A DNA stretch of 64,000 nt from Ferruginibacter lapsinanis (GCF_020783315.1 NZ_CP086063.1:1240001-1304000); one strand, 5' to 3'; positions 35,221 to 44,280 are shown, counted from the stretch's first letter. Notes: generated by a model not told the origin, from the letters alone. Numbers and translations are program-made.

Positions 35221-36806
35221 TATCTTTCTCCGGGCGGAAGCGGTTTATCTCTTCTCAACATCTCATCTCTATTAGCAATTTCCCATGCGGTATGGAAGAT
35301 CATACGAACTCTTTTTTCATACAAAGGCCAGGTGATCTTTTCTACAGTGTCGGTTGGTTGATGGTAATCAGCTAACAACATACCATCGTAAAAAAATAAA
35401 ATAGGGACTCCTTTACGGGCAAAATTGTAGTGATCACTACGGTAGTAAATTCTTTCCTGATCGTTGGGGTCATCAAATTTATAATCAAGTGTAAGGTTGG
35501 TATATTTATTATTTACGCCTTCATTGATGATAGGCAGGTCGCTGCTTATTTTATCATGACCGATAACATATACATAACTCATTGTGTCGTCCAATTGTCT
35601 TTCAGTATCAATTCTTCCCACCATATCTGTATTCAGATCAACAGACGTTTTGTCTAAAGGAAAAACAGGATGGTCGCTATAATATTCGCTTCCCCATAAT
35701 CCCTTCTCTTCGCCACTTACCGTCATGAATACAATTGTTCTTCTTGGTCCATGTCCTTCTGCTTTAGCTTTAGCAAAAGCGGTAGCCATTTGCAGTACGG
35801 CGCAGGTACCACTGCCATCATCATCGGCACCATAATAAATTTTGCCATCATGCTTTCCTAGGTGATCATAATGTGCTGTAAGAAACACATACTCATCTTT
35901 TTTATCTGATCCCTCAATAAAACCTAACACATTGCTTGCCATTACTTCCGTTCTCTTTTTTTTGTAGTTGAAGGTATATGCAGCAGTAATATCCGTTGTC
36001 TTTTTACTATTTAACGGTTCATAAGATTTTGCTTTTTCTATCAGGCTGTCCATCTTCCATTTGCTAAATAATTTTTTAGCGGCTTCATGTGATAGTACAT
36101 TGTAATTGATACTCACATCACTCTCTCTTGGAAAAGCAGGAGTTGCATTTTTAGCAGTTTTTTCGATCAATGCTGTGTTGAAGGTGTCTATCCAGGGGTA
36201 AATTACAATAGCACCGATAGCTCCTTTTTTCTTTGCGATCGCTAATTTATGTGAAATGCCCGGATAAGAATATTTTGATGAATTACTGTTGCCGCTGAGA
36301 ATGTATTTTCCATTGGCTTTTGGTTCGCCAAGAAATAAGACAACGATCTTGCCTTTAACATCTTTGCCTGCATAATCATTATAATTCTTTTCATCGATGC
36401 CATATCCTGCAAATACAATTTTGTTGGCTACAGTTTTTTTAGTTGCATTGAATAAAACAGGCGAATAATAATCCGTACCATAAGAAAAGGTTTTTGTGCC
36501 GATCTTCAAACTGCTGCTGATCATAGAGTCATTTACAAGGGGGTAATATTGTTGGTATCCCTTTAATGCAGGTGCCTGCTGTAGTCCTAATAACTTGAAT
36601 TGTTCCTGAATATACGCTGCTGCCTTTCGCTGACCTTCGGTTCCGGTTTCTCTTCCTTCCATTTCATCGCTGGCAATAATGGTAAGATGTTTCTTTAAAT
36701 TATCTCCGGTAATATTGGCGGCATATTTTGCAGCATCATCAATTTGGGCAATCGAATGGCCGGCTATTAATAACAATACGATAGCAGAAAGAAAGATTTT
36801 CTTCAT
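35220..36806 (-). CDS. M28 family metallopeptidase with PA domain
   Basis: A 528-residue exported zinc aminopeptidase. A signal peptide covers residues 1-20. A PA-like insert lies at about 130-260. The di-zinc site is visible as AHYDHLG (His/Asp), YGADDDGSGTCAVLQMA, SGEEKGLWGSEYY (catalytic Glu) and NTDMVGRID, with RSDHYNF near the end. M28 enzymes of this kind cleave N-terminal residues of peptides in the periplasm or outside. It stands alone between a terminator and rpiB. Confidence 0.9.
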   Translation of the reverse strand: MKKIFLSAIVLLLIAGHSIAQIDDAAKYAANITGDNLKKHLTIIASDEMEGRETGTEGQRKAAAYIQEQFKLLGLQQAPALKGYQQYYPLVNDSMISSSLKIGTKTFSYGTDYYSPVLFNATKKTVANKIVFAGYGIDEKNYNDYAGKDVKGKIVVLFLGEPKANGKYILSGNSNSSKYSYPGISHKLAIAKKKGAIGAIVIYPWIDTFNTALIEKTAKNATPAFPRESDVSINYNVLSHEAAKKLFSKWKMDSLIEKAKSYEPLNSKKTTDITAAYTFNYKKKRTEVMASNVLGFIEGSDKKDEYVFLTAHYDHLGKHDGKIYYGADDDGSGTCAVLQMATAFAKAKAEGHGPRRTIVFMTVSGEEKGLWGSEYYSDHPVFPLDKTSVDLNTDMVGRIDTERQLDDTMSYVYVIGHDKISSDLPIINEGVNNKYTNLTLDYKFDDPNDQERIYYRSDHYNFARKGVPILFFYDGMLLADYHQPTDTVEKITWPLYEKRVRMIFHTAWEIANRDEMLRRDKPLPPGER

Positions 36807-36872
36807 ATAAAAAATATTAGATACTAAATGTACAATATCAACCCGGCTTGGTAGCAGAAAAATGATAAAAGG

Positions 36873-37322
36873 TTAGCAGGAAATTTTATCTACCCTGTTT
36901 TGATGACGACCGCCTTCAAATGGAGTGGTCATGAACAGGTGAAGCATTTTTTCAGCGTCGCCATCTCTTACAAACCTGGCGGGGATACAAATGATGTTGG
37001 CATCATTGTGCTGACGAGCCAATTGGGCTAATTCTTCGCCCCAGCAGATAGCTGCTCGTATGTTTTGATGTTTATTGGCAGTAATCGCAACACCATTGGC
37101 GCTGCCACATAACAAAATGCCAAAAGCGTAATCGCCACTTTCAACAGCAGATGCAACGGGGTGTGCAAAATCGGGGTAATCTACAGAATGCTTATCAAAG
37201 CAGCCAAAATCTTTATAGACCAAACTCTTGCCCTCCAAAAAAGAGATCAGATCTTCTTTACAATCAAATCCGGCATGGTCGCAGCCGATTGCTATTGGGA
37301 GGTGTAGGTTGAAGGTCGACAT
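36873..37322 (-). CDS. rpiB: Ribose-5-phosphate isomerase B
   Basis: A 149-residue enzyme that interconverts ribose-5-phosphate and ribulose-5-phosphate in the pentose phosphate pathway. IGCDHAGFDCKEDL holds the conserved Asp-His pair. The active-site loop reads LLCGSANGVAITANK, where the cysteine is the general base and the more common CGTGIG form is changed to CGSANG. HNDANIICIPARF follows. The ATG sits exactly at the edge of a long heptamer array, which occupies its whole leader. Confidence 0.93.
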   Translation of the reverse strand: MSTFNLHLPIAIGCDHAGFDCKEDLISFLEGKSLVYKDFGCFDKHSVDYPDFAHPVASAVESGDYAFGILLCGSANGVAITANKHQNIRAAICWGEELAQLARQHNDANIICIPARFVRDGDAEKMLHLFMTTPFEGGRHQNRVDKISC

Positions 37323-37323
37323 G

Positions 37324-37450
37324 AGTTATGAGTTATAAGTTATGAGTTATGAGTTATAAGTTATAAGTTATAAGTTATGAGTTATGAGTTATGAGTTATG
37401 AGTTATGAGTTATGAGTTATGAGTTATGAGTTATGAGTTATGAGTTATGA
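37324..37450. repeat. Tandem heptamer array, 18 copies of AGTTATG/AGTTATA
   Basis: Eighteen consecutive units of AGTTATG with scattered AGTTATA variants. On the minus strand the units read CATAACT, and the unit adjoining rpiB becomes CATGTCG, which holds the start codon in the same phase. A further stretch with AATTCAT units continues to about 37494. Confidence 0.92.
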
Positions 37451-37472
37451 GCAGAATTTTCGAAGTGTAAAG

Positions 37473-37494
37473 TTAATTCATAATTCATAATTTC
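37473..37494. repeat. Short AATTCAT heptamer run beside the rpiB array
   Basis: Three 7-bp units of the type AATTCAT between the main array and the tatC stop codon. They have a different sequence but the same period. Confidence 0.5.
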
Positions 37495-37496
37495 TC

Positions 37497-38381
37497 TTAG
37501 CTCCATTCTTTTTCTTCCTTCAGCTTTCTTCTTTCAACCCTTGACGCCAGAATGATACTGATCCAATATAATAAAACAAGTGGGATGGCTACAAGGAACT
37601 GGCTGGTCCAGTCTGGGGATGGTGTAATTACTGCAGCTACTATCAATATGATCACAAATGCGATCTTAAAATATTTTTTCAGAAAACTGCCACTAACAAG
37701 ACCAATTTTTGCCAAAACATAGCAAAGTACCGGCAACTCAAAAGCAATACCACAACCAAGAATCAGGTTGGTCAAACTATCGATATAATCATTAATTGCC
37801 GGACGATATTGGATCATACCTGATTTCCCGAGAGTAAAACTTGCTAAAAAATTAAATGTGAAAGGGGCTAATAAATAGTAACCAAAAGCAGCGCCTGTGA
37901 AAAAACATAATGACACCCAAAAAATACTTCCTCTTCCGTATTTTCTTTCTTTAGGAGATAAAGCAGGTTTTACAAATCGCCATAACTCCCAGAAAATATA
38001 GGGAAAAGCGAGAATAATACCACCGATCATAGCAATGGTGATGGCAGAAGAAAAGGTTCCGTTCACCTCAGTAACCTGAAAGTCGATCTTAACCGGCGGC
38101 ATACAAAAAGAATCTCCTAAATGAAGCCAACGGCCAAATTTACAAAGCGCCCCATAGGTTACAAATTTCTCATTGGCAGGCGCAAGTATCAGGTTGTCGT
38201 ATACCCAATCTATATATATGAAAATAGTAACGGCTGCAATTAACCAGGCTACAACACTACGGATAAGATGCCAGCGTAATTCTTCGATATGATCGAAAAA
38301 AGTCATTTCTGCCTGCTCGCTTTTGTCCTTGCCGCTCAGTCTGTTAAAAAAAGATTTTCTATCTAAATCTGTTGTTGCCAC
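37497..38381 (-). CDS. tatC: Sec-independent protein translocase TatC
   Basis: A 294-residue inner-membrane protein with six predicted helices, the receptor of the twin-arginine pathway that exports folded proteins. The N-terminal motif MTFFDHIEELRWHL begins at residue 26, and the conserved FELPVLCYVL segment is in helix 5. The chosen start is GTG at 38381, 22 bases after a TACCTTTG box. An ATG at 38306 just before the conserved motif is the alternative. tatA/tatB genes are not adjacent. Confidence 0.92.
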   Translation of the reverse strand: MATTDLDRKSFFNRLSGKDKSEQAEMTFFDHIEELRWHLIRSVVAWLIAAVTIFIYIDWVYDNLILAPANEKFVTYGALCKFGRWLHLGDSFCMPPVKIDFQVTEVNGTFSSAITIAMIGGIILAFPYIFWELWRFVKPALSPKERKYGRGSIFWVSLCFFTGAAFGYYLLAPFTFNFLASFTLGKSGMIQYRPAINDYIDSLTNLILGCGIAFELPVLCYVLAKIGLVSGSFLKKYFKIAFVIILIVAAVITPSPDWTSQFLVAIPLVLLYWISIILASRVERRKLKEEKEWS

Positions 38382-38402
38382 TTATGTATAAATAATTGTT
38401 TG

Positions 38403-38410
38403 CAAAGGTA
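38403..38410 (-). promoter_or_regulatory. -7 promoter box TACCTTTG of tatC
   Basis: An exact TAnnTTTG match in the short gap between the end of the GH18-deacetylase-GT2 gene and tatC. It suggests tatC has its own promoter. Confidence 0.55.
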
Positions 38411-38428
38411 AGTGATGCATTGATACAA

Positions 38429-41400
38429 TCAGACAGATGTAAGCTGCTTTACACTACCCGTGCGTTTTAATACGCCCCAGCCTTGTAATTCGCCTTTTAA
38501 TGCCTTATTGAAAGATTTGAACAAAATATAATACATCAACTGACGGTAGATGAATCTTTGAGGGATCATCCATACCAGTTTTTTATAATCTTCTTTTTCA
38601 TATGCAAACGCCAATGCTGCTCCGGCAATATCTACCAATGAAAAAATTACATAGTACAAAAGAATATGCCCAGTACTTAAAGGAATGATATTAGCAGCTG
38701 CCAGTGCCAGGCTAATGATCAATACAAGGTCAGCAATTGGCGCTAAAAATGGTAAGATCATTTGAAAGATCAAAATATGCGGTAAGGCGATCATGCCAAA
38801 GTTTTTATATCTCGGATTGAATAAAGCACCTCTGTGTTTCCAGAAACTTTGCATTACACCAAAGCTCCACCTGAATCGTTGTTTCATAAACTGTTTCATT
38901 GTTTCCGGAGCTTCGGTATAAGATATAGCTTCGGTACAATTTTTTACATCATATCCGCATTTATGTAATCGCATGGTAAGATCACAATCTTCAGCTAACG
39001 TATCGGTAGTAAAACCTCCGGCATGTAAAACGGCTTCTTTTTTAAAAGCACCAATAGCGCCTGGCACAACTGTAATACAATTCAGGTAATCAAAAGCCCT
39101 GCGATCAAAATTTTGTGAGGTGATATATTCTATACTTTGCCATTTGGTGATCATGTTAATTTCGTTGCCTACTTTAACATTGCCTGCAACAGCACCAACT
39201 TCGGGCCCTGTAAATTTTTTCATTAATTGAGATACTGCATCTTTTTTCAACTGCGTATCCGCATCTATGCAAACAACAAACTCACCCGAGGCATGTGCAA
39301 TACCAAAATTTAGTGCCGATGCTTTGCCGCCATTAAATTTAGTATGTACATATACGTTATCTACATCCTGGAAGGCATTGCTTACTCTTGAATAGGTGGC
39401 ATCTTTACTGCCATCATCCACAAAAACAATTTCAAGGTTGGGATAGTTTTGTTGCAGCAGGCTTTGCACAGTTCTTTCTGCATTTACTTCTTCGTTATAT
39501 GCCGGTACAATAATACTTACCAGCGGAAGAGAGGTTTTGGGTGTAAAGGGAATAACAACAGCTTGTTTTGATTCTTTTCTTTTTTGTATCCACGCCAATA
39601 AAGCAATACAACATATTCTTGCAACAGAAAGAAATATCCCTATCAGAAAAAGAGAGAAAATAAAATTAGTTAACCAATAAGTTGTTTTGGCAAACATAAA
39701 ACTTGTGCCGGTTTTCCAGTCGTGTTTTGCTACAGGCATCACATCGTCTTTTGTTTTGCCCATTAAATTTGCTACGGTTGTAAATGTGCAACCTTTACTT
39801 TTAAAATACTGTATGATCCTTGGCAAGGCATCAACAGTAGCTTGTCTGCTTTCGCCGCCTGCATCATGTAATAAAATAATATTTGCATTTCTTTCTTCCG
39901 CTTGTCTGATCGTTTTTGCAACGATTGAATCGGCGGGGTTATGAGCATCCCAGTCATTCGGGTCAATACTTTCACCTACGGTGATATAATTATCTTTTTT
40001 GCTACGGGCAAGCGGTTCTATTTCTTCAAAAGTCTGGGGTTCGCTATCAGCATTATAAGGAGCCCTGAATAAAATAGTTGAATGCCCGGTTGCCGCTTCA
40101 ATCAACAGTCGGGTGGCTTTTAGTTCTATATCGGCCCTTCCCGGGCTCATTGTGGCAATGTTATGATGCGTAAATGTGTGATTGCCGATCTCATAACCAT
40201 CCCGATAGATTCTTTGTAATAATGATAAATTCTTTTCTGCTTCCAATCCTACAACGAAAAAAGTAGCAGGTACTTTTTCTCTTTCCAGGATGCTTAATAT
40301 CATTGGAGTATATTTCTCACTGGGACCATCATCAAAAGTTAAAATGATCTTATGTCCCGGTCCGATAGGAGAAGGGTCTTCACCAGATTTTTCATATACA
40401 TATCCAGAAGGTAATTGTGTGTAGAATTGCTCAGCAATCAATCGTTCTGTGCTGTCTAACTCAAATTGTATCTTTCCTTCCTGCGGACTTGATAAGATAT
40501 TTAATATTTCACCACCCGCCTGTCCAACAGCTGTTGGTTTTTGATTTGGGTTGATGGGTATAGTTGCCAGCGAATTGAAATTGAAAGGCTTTGTGTTCAG
40601 CGCATCATTACTTAAGTCACGATTATAGAAACTCCATATCCTCGGATCCTCACTGCCCAACCTCCATAATGCAGTGCCGGCAAGGCCATATTCATCTGCA
40701 AACCGCATAATATTGAAAGTAGTAGCCGCGTCGGTAAAATAGACATCATGTTTAAATTGATGCCCCTTGGTGTCTATTGTTTTTTCGGTATAACTGTAAT
40801 GAAGGTTATAGGTATTGTTATCAAAATTGATCGTAGCCTTGGAAATATTGGCATTGTCTATCGCTTCCGCATAAGTAATATTTTTTATTTTAGTGATGAT
40901 ATTACCATCGTCATCAAAACCCTCGTACCAATCATACCCGTATCCAGCCAAGCCCAGAATAATTTTACTGCTTTCCATTTTTGTAGCAGCGATATCAAGT
41001 GCATTTTCGATCCATTGTTGAGAACTGATTGACCCAGAACCGCTTTGAACATTACTATGTTCATCATATGCCATTAAAATAACATAATCGTTATAATTGA
41101 TTAATTCTTTAAAATTGTAATCATTGTCGTTTACAGCTACATCCTGTGTTACAACAAATCCGTTTGCATGCAGTTGTGTATATAGATTTTTTTGGAATAC
41201 AGATAACGGCTTGTTTGAAGGTTCTTTTAATTCTTCAAAATCAATATTGATTCCGCTGAAATTATATTTGGTCAGCGTATCAACCAGGTTCTGGATAAAG
41301 GCTTGTTGTATACGGCTGTTGGTAAGTATTGGATGAATAAGATCGCCGTCAAAGTCTTTGGTAGATGAATTAAAGTTTGTAAGCATTGGCATGATGCGTA

Positions 41401-41878
41401 ATTTTTTTTGTCGCATTTGAGCCAATCCTAAACTGTCGATCCTTAATTGAATTTTATCACGGCCGTTAGTGTCAATAAAAAACCATTCCGGAAAAACAAC
41501 CGATAGTTTATCTCCGTATTTTTCTAACGAGTTAATTGATTTACTTCCCGACCATGGAGTATAAAATGCACATCTCAAAAAAGAGCTTTCTTCTTTTTTA
41601 GCATTTTTAGACAGTTTACTTAAAGAATCTTCCCGTTGTTTTTTCTCCAAAAAATCTTTAAAACCTTTGATCTTTTTGTATGGGTTGTTGGCGCTGTCTT
41701 TCTCCCCTGTGAATACTCCGGTTGCTATAACGGTGGAGGGATTTGAACTAACAGCAACAGCCAACACTACGGCGGCTATAATAAAAATGGCAATAACGAG
41801 AATAATTCTTCCCGTCCATTTTATTCTTTTCCACCTGGTGGGGCTCTCTGCCTGAAATATTTGATGTTCTTTCTCCAT
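38429..41878 (-). CDS. GH18 hydrolase, polysaccharide deacetylase and GT2 synthase in one chain
   Basis: A 1149-residue membrane enzyme with three catalytic domains. A membrane helix at 24-44 precedes a GH18 (chitinase-like) domain at about 101-420 with the motif end IDFE (Asp213, Glu215). A CE4/NodB deacetylase domain at 505-700 has TFDDGP (514-519), His567/His571, RAPY (605-608) and LLHD (669-672). After a helix at about 733-762 comes a processive GT2 domain with DDG (821-823), DAD (872-874), ED (963-964) and QRFRW (1000-1004). The C-terminus has two or three more helices. By topology, synthesis would occur in the cytoplasm and trimming and deacetylation in the periplasm, as in the Pga/Ica poly-N-acetylglucosamine systems. 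The polymer is not known. Confidence 0.85.
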   Translation of the reverse strand: MEKEHQIFQAESPTRWKRIKWTGRIILVIAIFIIAAVVLAVAVSSNPSTVIATGVFTGEKDSANNPYKKIKGFKDFLEKKQREDSLSKLSKNAKKEESSFLRCAFYTPWSGSKSINSLEKYGDKLSVVFPEWFFIDTNGRDKIQLRIDSLGLAQMRQKKLRIMPMLTNFNSSTKDFDGDLIHPILTNSRIQQAFIQNLVDTLTKYNFSGINIDFEELKEPSNKPLSVFQKNLYTQLHANGFVVTQDVAVNDNDYNFKELINYNDYVILMAYDEHSNVQSGSGSISSQQWIENALDIAATKMESSKIILGLAGYGYDWYEGFDDDGNIITKIKNITYAEAIDNANISKATINFDNNTYNLHYSYTEKTIDTKGHQFKHDVYFTDAATTFNIMRFADEYGLAGTALWRLGSEDPRIWSFYNRDLSNDALNTKPFNFNSLATIPINPNQKPTAVGQAGGEILNILSSPQEGKIQFELDSTERLIAEQFYTQLPSGYVYEKSGEDPSPIGPGHKIILTFDDGPSEKYTPMILSILEREKVPATFFVVGLEAEKNLSLLQRIYRDGYEIGNHTFTHHNIATMSPGRADIELKATRLLIEAATGHSTILFRAPYNADSEPQTFEEIEPLARSKKDNYITVGESIDPNDWDAHNPADSIVAKTIRQAEERNANIILLHDAGGESRQATVDALPRIIQYFKSKGCTFTTVANLMGKTKDDVMPVAKHDWKTGTSFMFAKTTYWLTNFIFSLFLIGIFLSVARICCIALLAWIQKRKESKQAVVIPFTPKTSLPLVSIIVPAYNEEVNAERTVQSLLQQNYPNLEIVFVDDGSKDATYSRVSNAFQDVDNVYVHTKFNGGKASALNFGIAHASGEFVVCIDADTQLKKDAVSQLMKKFTGPEVGAVAGNVKVGNEINMITKWQSIEYITSQNFDRRAFDYLNCITVVPGAIGAFKKEAVLHAGGFTTDTLAEDCDLTMRLHKCGYDVKNCTEAISYTEAPETMKQFMKQRFRWSFGVMQSFWKHRGALFNPRYKNFGMIALPHILIFQMILPFLAPIADLVLIISLALAAANIIPLSTGHILLYYVIFSLVDIAGAALAFAYEKEDYKKLVWMIPQRFIYRQLMYYILFKSFNKALKGELQGWGVLKRTGSVKQLTSV

Positions 41879-41886
41879 TATTGCAG

Positions 41887-41894
41887 CAAAATTA
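41887..41894 (-). promoter_or_regulatory. -7 promoter box TAATTTTG
   Basis: An exact TAnnTTTG match 8 bases before the ATG of the GH18-deacetylase-GT2 gene, implying a very short leader. Confidence 0.5.
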
Positions 41895-41953
41895 TTCTAT
41901 TTGTTTTGGTTGAAGGTAACTAATACGTTAACGAATGGTAAATAAAACTATTG

Positions 41954-41983
41954 TAAAAGAGAAGCCCCGATAGAAATCGGGGC
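41954..41983 (-). terminator. Hairpin with T-rich tail, terminator-like
   Basis: GCCCCGAT and its complement around a 4-base loop; TTCTCTTTT follows on the minus strand. It lies about 85 bases upstream of the three-domain enzyme gene, so it could stop read-through or attenuate transcription. Confidence 0.5.
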
Positions 41984-42169
41984 CGTTTACCAAAACTAAC
42001 TGCTTATGAGAAAAACTTAAATTATCTGTTATGTGTTCTACTTTACTTAACGCAAATTCGATGCCATCGGTTATAGTGTCAGTGTTAATAAAACCCTAAT
42101 ACTTACTATGCTTTTGCGCTATAAAAGAACTCCTTAATTCCGACTGTAAGTTATATCAAGAGTTTAAAA

Positions 42170-42203
42170 GAAATAAAAAAGCGCCCCAGTTTTGAGACGC
42201 TTT
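42170..42203 (-). terminator. Terminator after the DUF937 gene
   Basis: On the minus strand AAAGCGTCTC pairs with GGGGCGCTTT (two G-U pairs) around a 6-base loop, followed by a T run. It begins about 20 bases after the stop codon. Confidence 0.75.
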
Positions 42204-42223
42204 AACAATACTTTAGAAATAGC

Positions 42224-42844
42224 TTATTTTAAAAATCCTTGTATCATATCCATCAATCCACCTCCGCTATTTTGGGCTTGCTGCTGCTGTTGTTGGGCTC
42301 CGCCTGTTACTTTACTGATAATATCATCGAGGCCAACATGTCCGTCATTATTAGCATCTAATCCACCGCCTGCAAATTTGCTGACCAGGCTACCAAAATC
42401 AAATCCTCCACCACCTGTTTGTACATTGTTTGCCCCGCCGGTTAAAGCACCTATAATGCTATTAATATCAAAACTGTTGTTATTAGGATCGTTGGTTTTA
42501 TTTACCAAACTGCCAATAATGTTAGGGATCAAACTGCCTGCAATGCCATTAGCTTGATCTTGCTGTATCCCATGATTATTGGTAAGCTTGTTGGTGAAAT
42601 TGCCAATAATTGAACTTACTATCGGGTTGTCTAGAAGACTGCTATTTCCACCTGCGTTATTATTGCCAAAAAGAGACAAGATGTTGGTCAGGCCGCCATT
42701 GGCTAAAACGCCTTGTAATCCATCAGCAACCGAATGGGTAGCATCAGCAATTACAGCATCGTTTTTTTCGTTGGGAATAGCAGGGTTGTTTATAACTGCT
42801 TCAGTACCTTCTTGTTTGATTAGGTTGAAAAGATTTTCTAACAT
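42224..42844 (-). CDS. DUF937-like protein with an EF-hand-like loop
   Basis: A 206-residue protein with no signal peptide. It is rich in Asn, Gly and Gln and starts MLENLFNLIKQEGTEAVINNP, with IIGSLVNKTNDPNNN and GGGGFDFGSLVSKF segments as in DUF937 proteins. A calcium-binding EF-hand/dockerin-like loop (DANNDGHVGLDDI) occurs near residue 165. A polyglutamine stretch (about 183-188) and GGGLMDMIQGFL end the protein. Function is unknown; the N- and C-terminal hydrophobic helices suggest self-association. Confidence 0.7.
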   Translation of the reverse strand: MLENLFNLIKQEGTEAVINNPAIPNEKNDAVIADATHSVADGLQGVLANGGLTNILSLFGNNNAGGNSSLLDNPIVSSIIGNFTNKLTNNHGIQQDQANGIAGSLIPNIIGSLVNKTNDPNNNSFDINSIIGALTGGANNVQTGGGGFDFGSLVSKFAGGGLDANNDGHVGLDDIISKVTGGAQQQQQQAQNSGGGLMDMIQGFLK

Positions 42845-42901
42845 GAGTTTTAAATTTAAGTTGTGACTGTATGACGTAATTGATTTGTCAATAGTTGCAT
42901 C

Positions 42902-43966
42902 CTAACTCTGTGTGGTCATTTTTTCTGCATTTTCTGCAAATTGCAACGCATCTATAAACTCCTGGATCTCTCCGTTTAAAACACTATCCAGATTGTATAC
43001 TGTAAGACCAATTCTATGATCGGTAACCCTTCCCTGTGGATAGTTATAGGTTCTGATCTTAGCACTTCTATCTCCTGTACTAACCAAACTTTTTCTTTTA
43101 TGTGCGATTGCTTCCTCCGCTTTACGAACTTCTTCATCGTATAAACGGGTACGCAACATATCCATTGCTTTCTCTTTATTGCCCAACTGACTTCTTTCGG
43201 TTTGGCACATCACTACGATACCCGTAGGCTTATGGGTTAAAAACACTTTTGTTTCTACCTTATTTACGTTCTGTCCGCCGGCGCCACCGCTTCGGGCAGT
43301 TTCCATTTTTACATCACTTTCCTTCAATTCAAAATCCACTTCTTCGGCTTCAGGCATTACAGCCACGGTGGCAGCACTGGTATGTACACGGCCACTGGCT
43401 TCTGTGTCGGGCACCCTTTGTACACGGTGTACACCACTTTCAAATTTCAACGTGCCATATACATCATCACCTACTACTTCTAATTGAACCTCTTTATATC
43501 CTCCAACGGTACCTTCGCTTTCGCTTAATAAAGCTGTTTTCCAACCTTTCTTTTCGCAATACTTCAAATACATTCTGAATAAATTTCCGGCAAATAATGA
43601 AGCCTCATCACCTCCGGTTCCAGCCCTGATTTCCAGAATAGCATTCTTTTCATCATACGGATCTTTTGGGATCAGCATATTACGAACGATGGCTTCCAGT
43701 TGGGTCTTCTTTTCTTCCAGGCCGGGCAATTCCATTTTTGCCAGATCCCTCATTTCTTCATCATCACCATTCAATACTTCTTTATTGAATTCAATATCTT
43801 CCAACACTTTAATATAAGCATTCCTTGCGTTTACAATTTTTTCAACGCTACGGTATTCTTTACTCAGGGCGCTAAACCTTTTATTGTCGCTCACAATCTC
43901 CGGATTGGTGAGGGCTACACCCAGTTCATCAAATTTTGCTTTTATCGCATCTAATTTATCTAACAT
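42902..43966 (-). CDS. prfA: Peptide chain release factor 1
   Basis: A 354-residue class I release factor that terminates translation at UAA and UAG. The stop-codon reading motif is in [16 protein letters not shown] (P-x-T), and the peptidyl-transferase motif is GGQ in [14 protein letters not shown]. Length is normal. A CCCTnTTAGGGG palindrome lies about 10 bases before the ATG. Confidence 0.96.
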   Translation of the reverse strand: MLDKLDAIKAKFDELGVALTNPEIVSDNKRFSALSKEYRSVEKIVNARNAYIKVLEDIEFNKEVLNGDDEEMRDLAKMELPGLEEKKTQLEAIVRNMLIPKDPYDEKNAILEIRAGTGGDEASLFAGNLFRMYLKYCEKKGWKTALLSESEGTVGGYKEVQLEVVGDDVYGTLKFESGVHRVQRVPDTEASGRVHTSAATVAVMPEAEEVDFELKESDVKMETARSGGAGGQNVNKVETKVFLTHKPTGIVVMCQTERSQLGNKEKAMDMLRTRLYDEEVRKAEEAIAHKRKSLVSTGDRSAKIRTYNYPQGRVTDHRIGLTVYNLDSVLNGEIQEFIDALQFAENAEKMTTQS

Positions 43967-43973
43967 AATTCCT

Positions 43974-43990
43974 TGTCCCCTAAAGGGAGA
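43974..43990 (-). repeat. CCCTnTTAGGGG element, copy 2
   Basis: On the minus strand TCCCTTTAGGGGACAAGG, 10 bases before the prfA ATG. Copy 3 is at the other end of the same gap. Confidence 0.5.
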
Positions 43991-44082
43991 CGCTTTTTAG
44001 TTGTTTTTTGAACAAGCTTCGGTAATTCTTGTCTTTTCCGAAATAATCGGGATTTCGCAAGTAAAATTTTGTTACCAGCCAA

Positions 44083-44090
44083 TATCTTTG
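44083..44090 (+). promoter_or_regulatory. -7 promoter box TATCTTTG
   Basis: An exact TAnnTTTG match about 190 bases before the amidohydrolase ATG. If real, the mRNA has a long leader that contains the CCCTCTTAGGGG element at its end. Confidence 0.4.
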
Positions 44091-44260
44091 CTCAACATCG
44101 TTGTGTCACTCACTTGTACCGCATACCTTTGGGGAACTTTTATTACGTTTTGCAAAACGGTCCCGACGGGCAGCAAATTTAATGTTTTAAAGGTTGCGAA
44201 TAAATGGAAAAAATAAATTTCTCTAATCACTTGAATCACTTTAAAGATTTTGGTCTAAAA

Positions 44261-44280
44261 GCCCTCTTAGGGGTTGGAGT
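44261..44280 (+). repeat. CCCTnTTAGGGG element, copy 3
   Basis: CCCTCTTAGGGG followed by TTGGAGT directly before the ATG at 44281. The hairpin would cover the translation start. Confidence 0.5.

Larger units (their letters stand above)
41879..42223. other. Gap without a gene between the three-domain enzyme and DUF937 gene
   Basis: The 345 bases have no convincing open frame. They hold the promoter box at 41887-41894, a perfect hairpin GCCCCGAT-AGAA-ATCGGGGC at 41964-41983 followed on the minus strand by a T-rich tract, and the DUF937-gene terminator at 42170-42203. I see nothing else that I can name. Confidence 0.5.
43967..44280. other. Divergent gap between prfA and amidohydrolase gene
   Basis: A 314-base region with no credible gene. 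It holds two CCCTnTTAGGGG elements, one next to each divergent start codon (43977-43989 and 44262-44274), a CCGAAATAATCGGG-like imperfect palindrome at 44036-44051, and an exact -7 box TATCTTTG at 44083-44090. Confidence 0.55.

Noticed and set aside
37324-37450. CRISPR array
   Set aside because: Units are 7 bases with no spacers; this is a simple tandem repeat.
44001-44216. 71-codon frame in the prfA-amidohydrolase gap
   Set aside because: Starts in a palindromic stretch, has no promoter box at the right distance, and its protein looks like random translation of AT-rich sequence.
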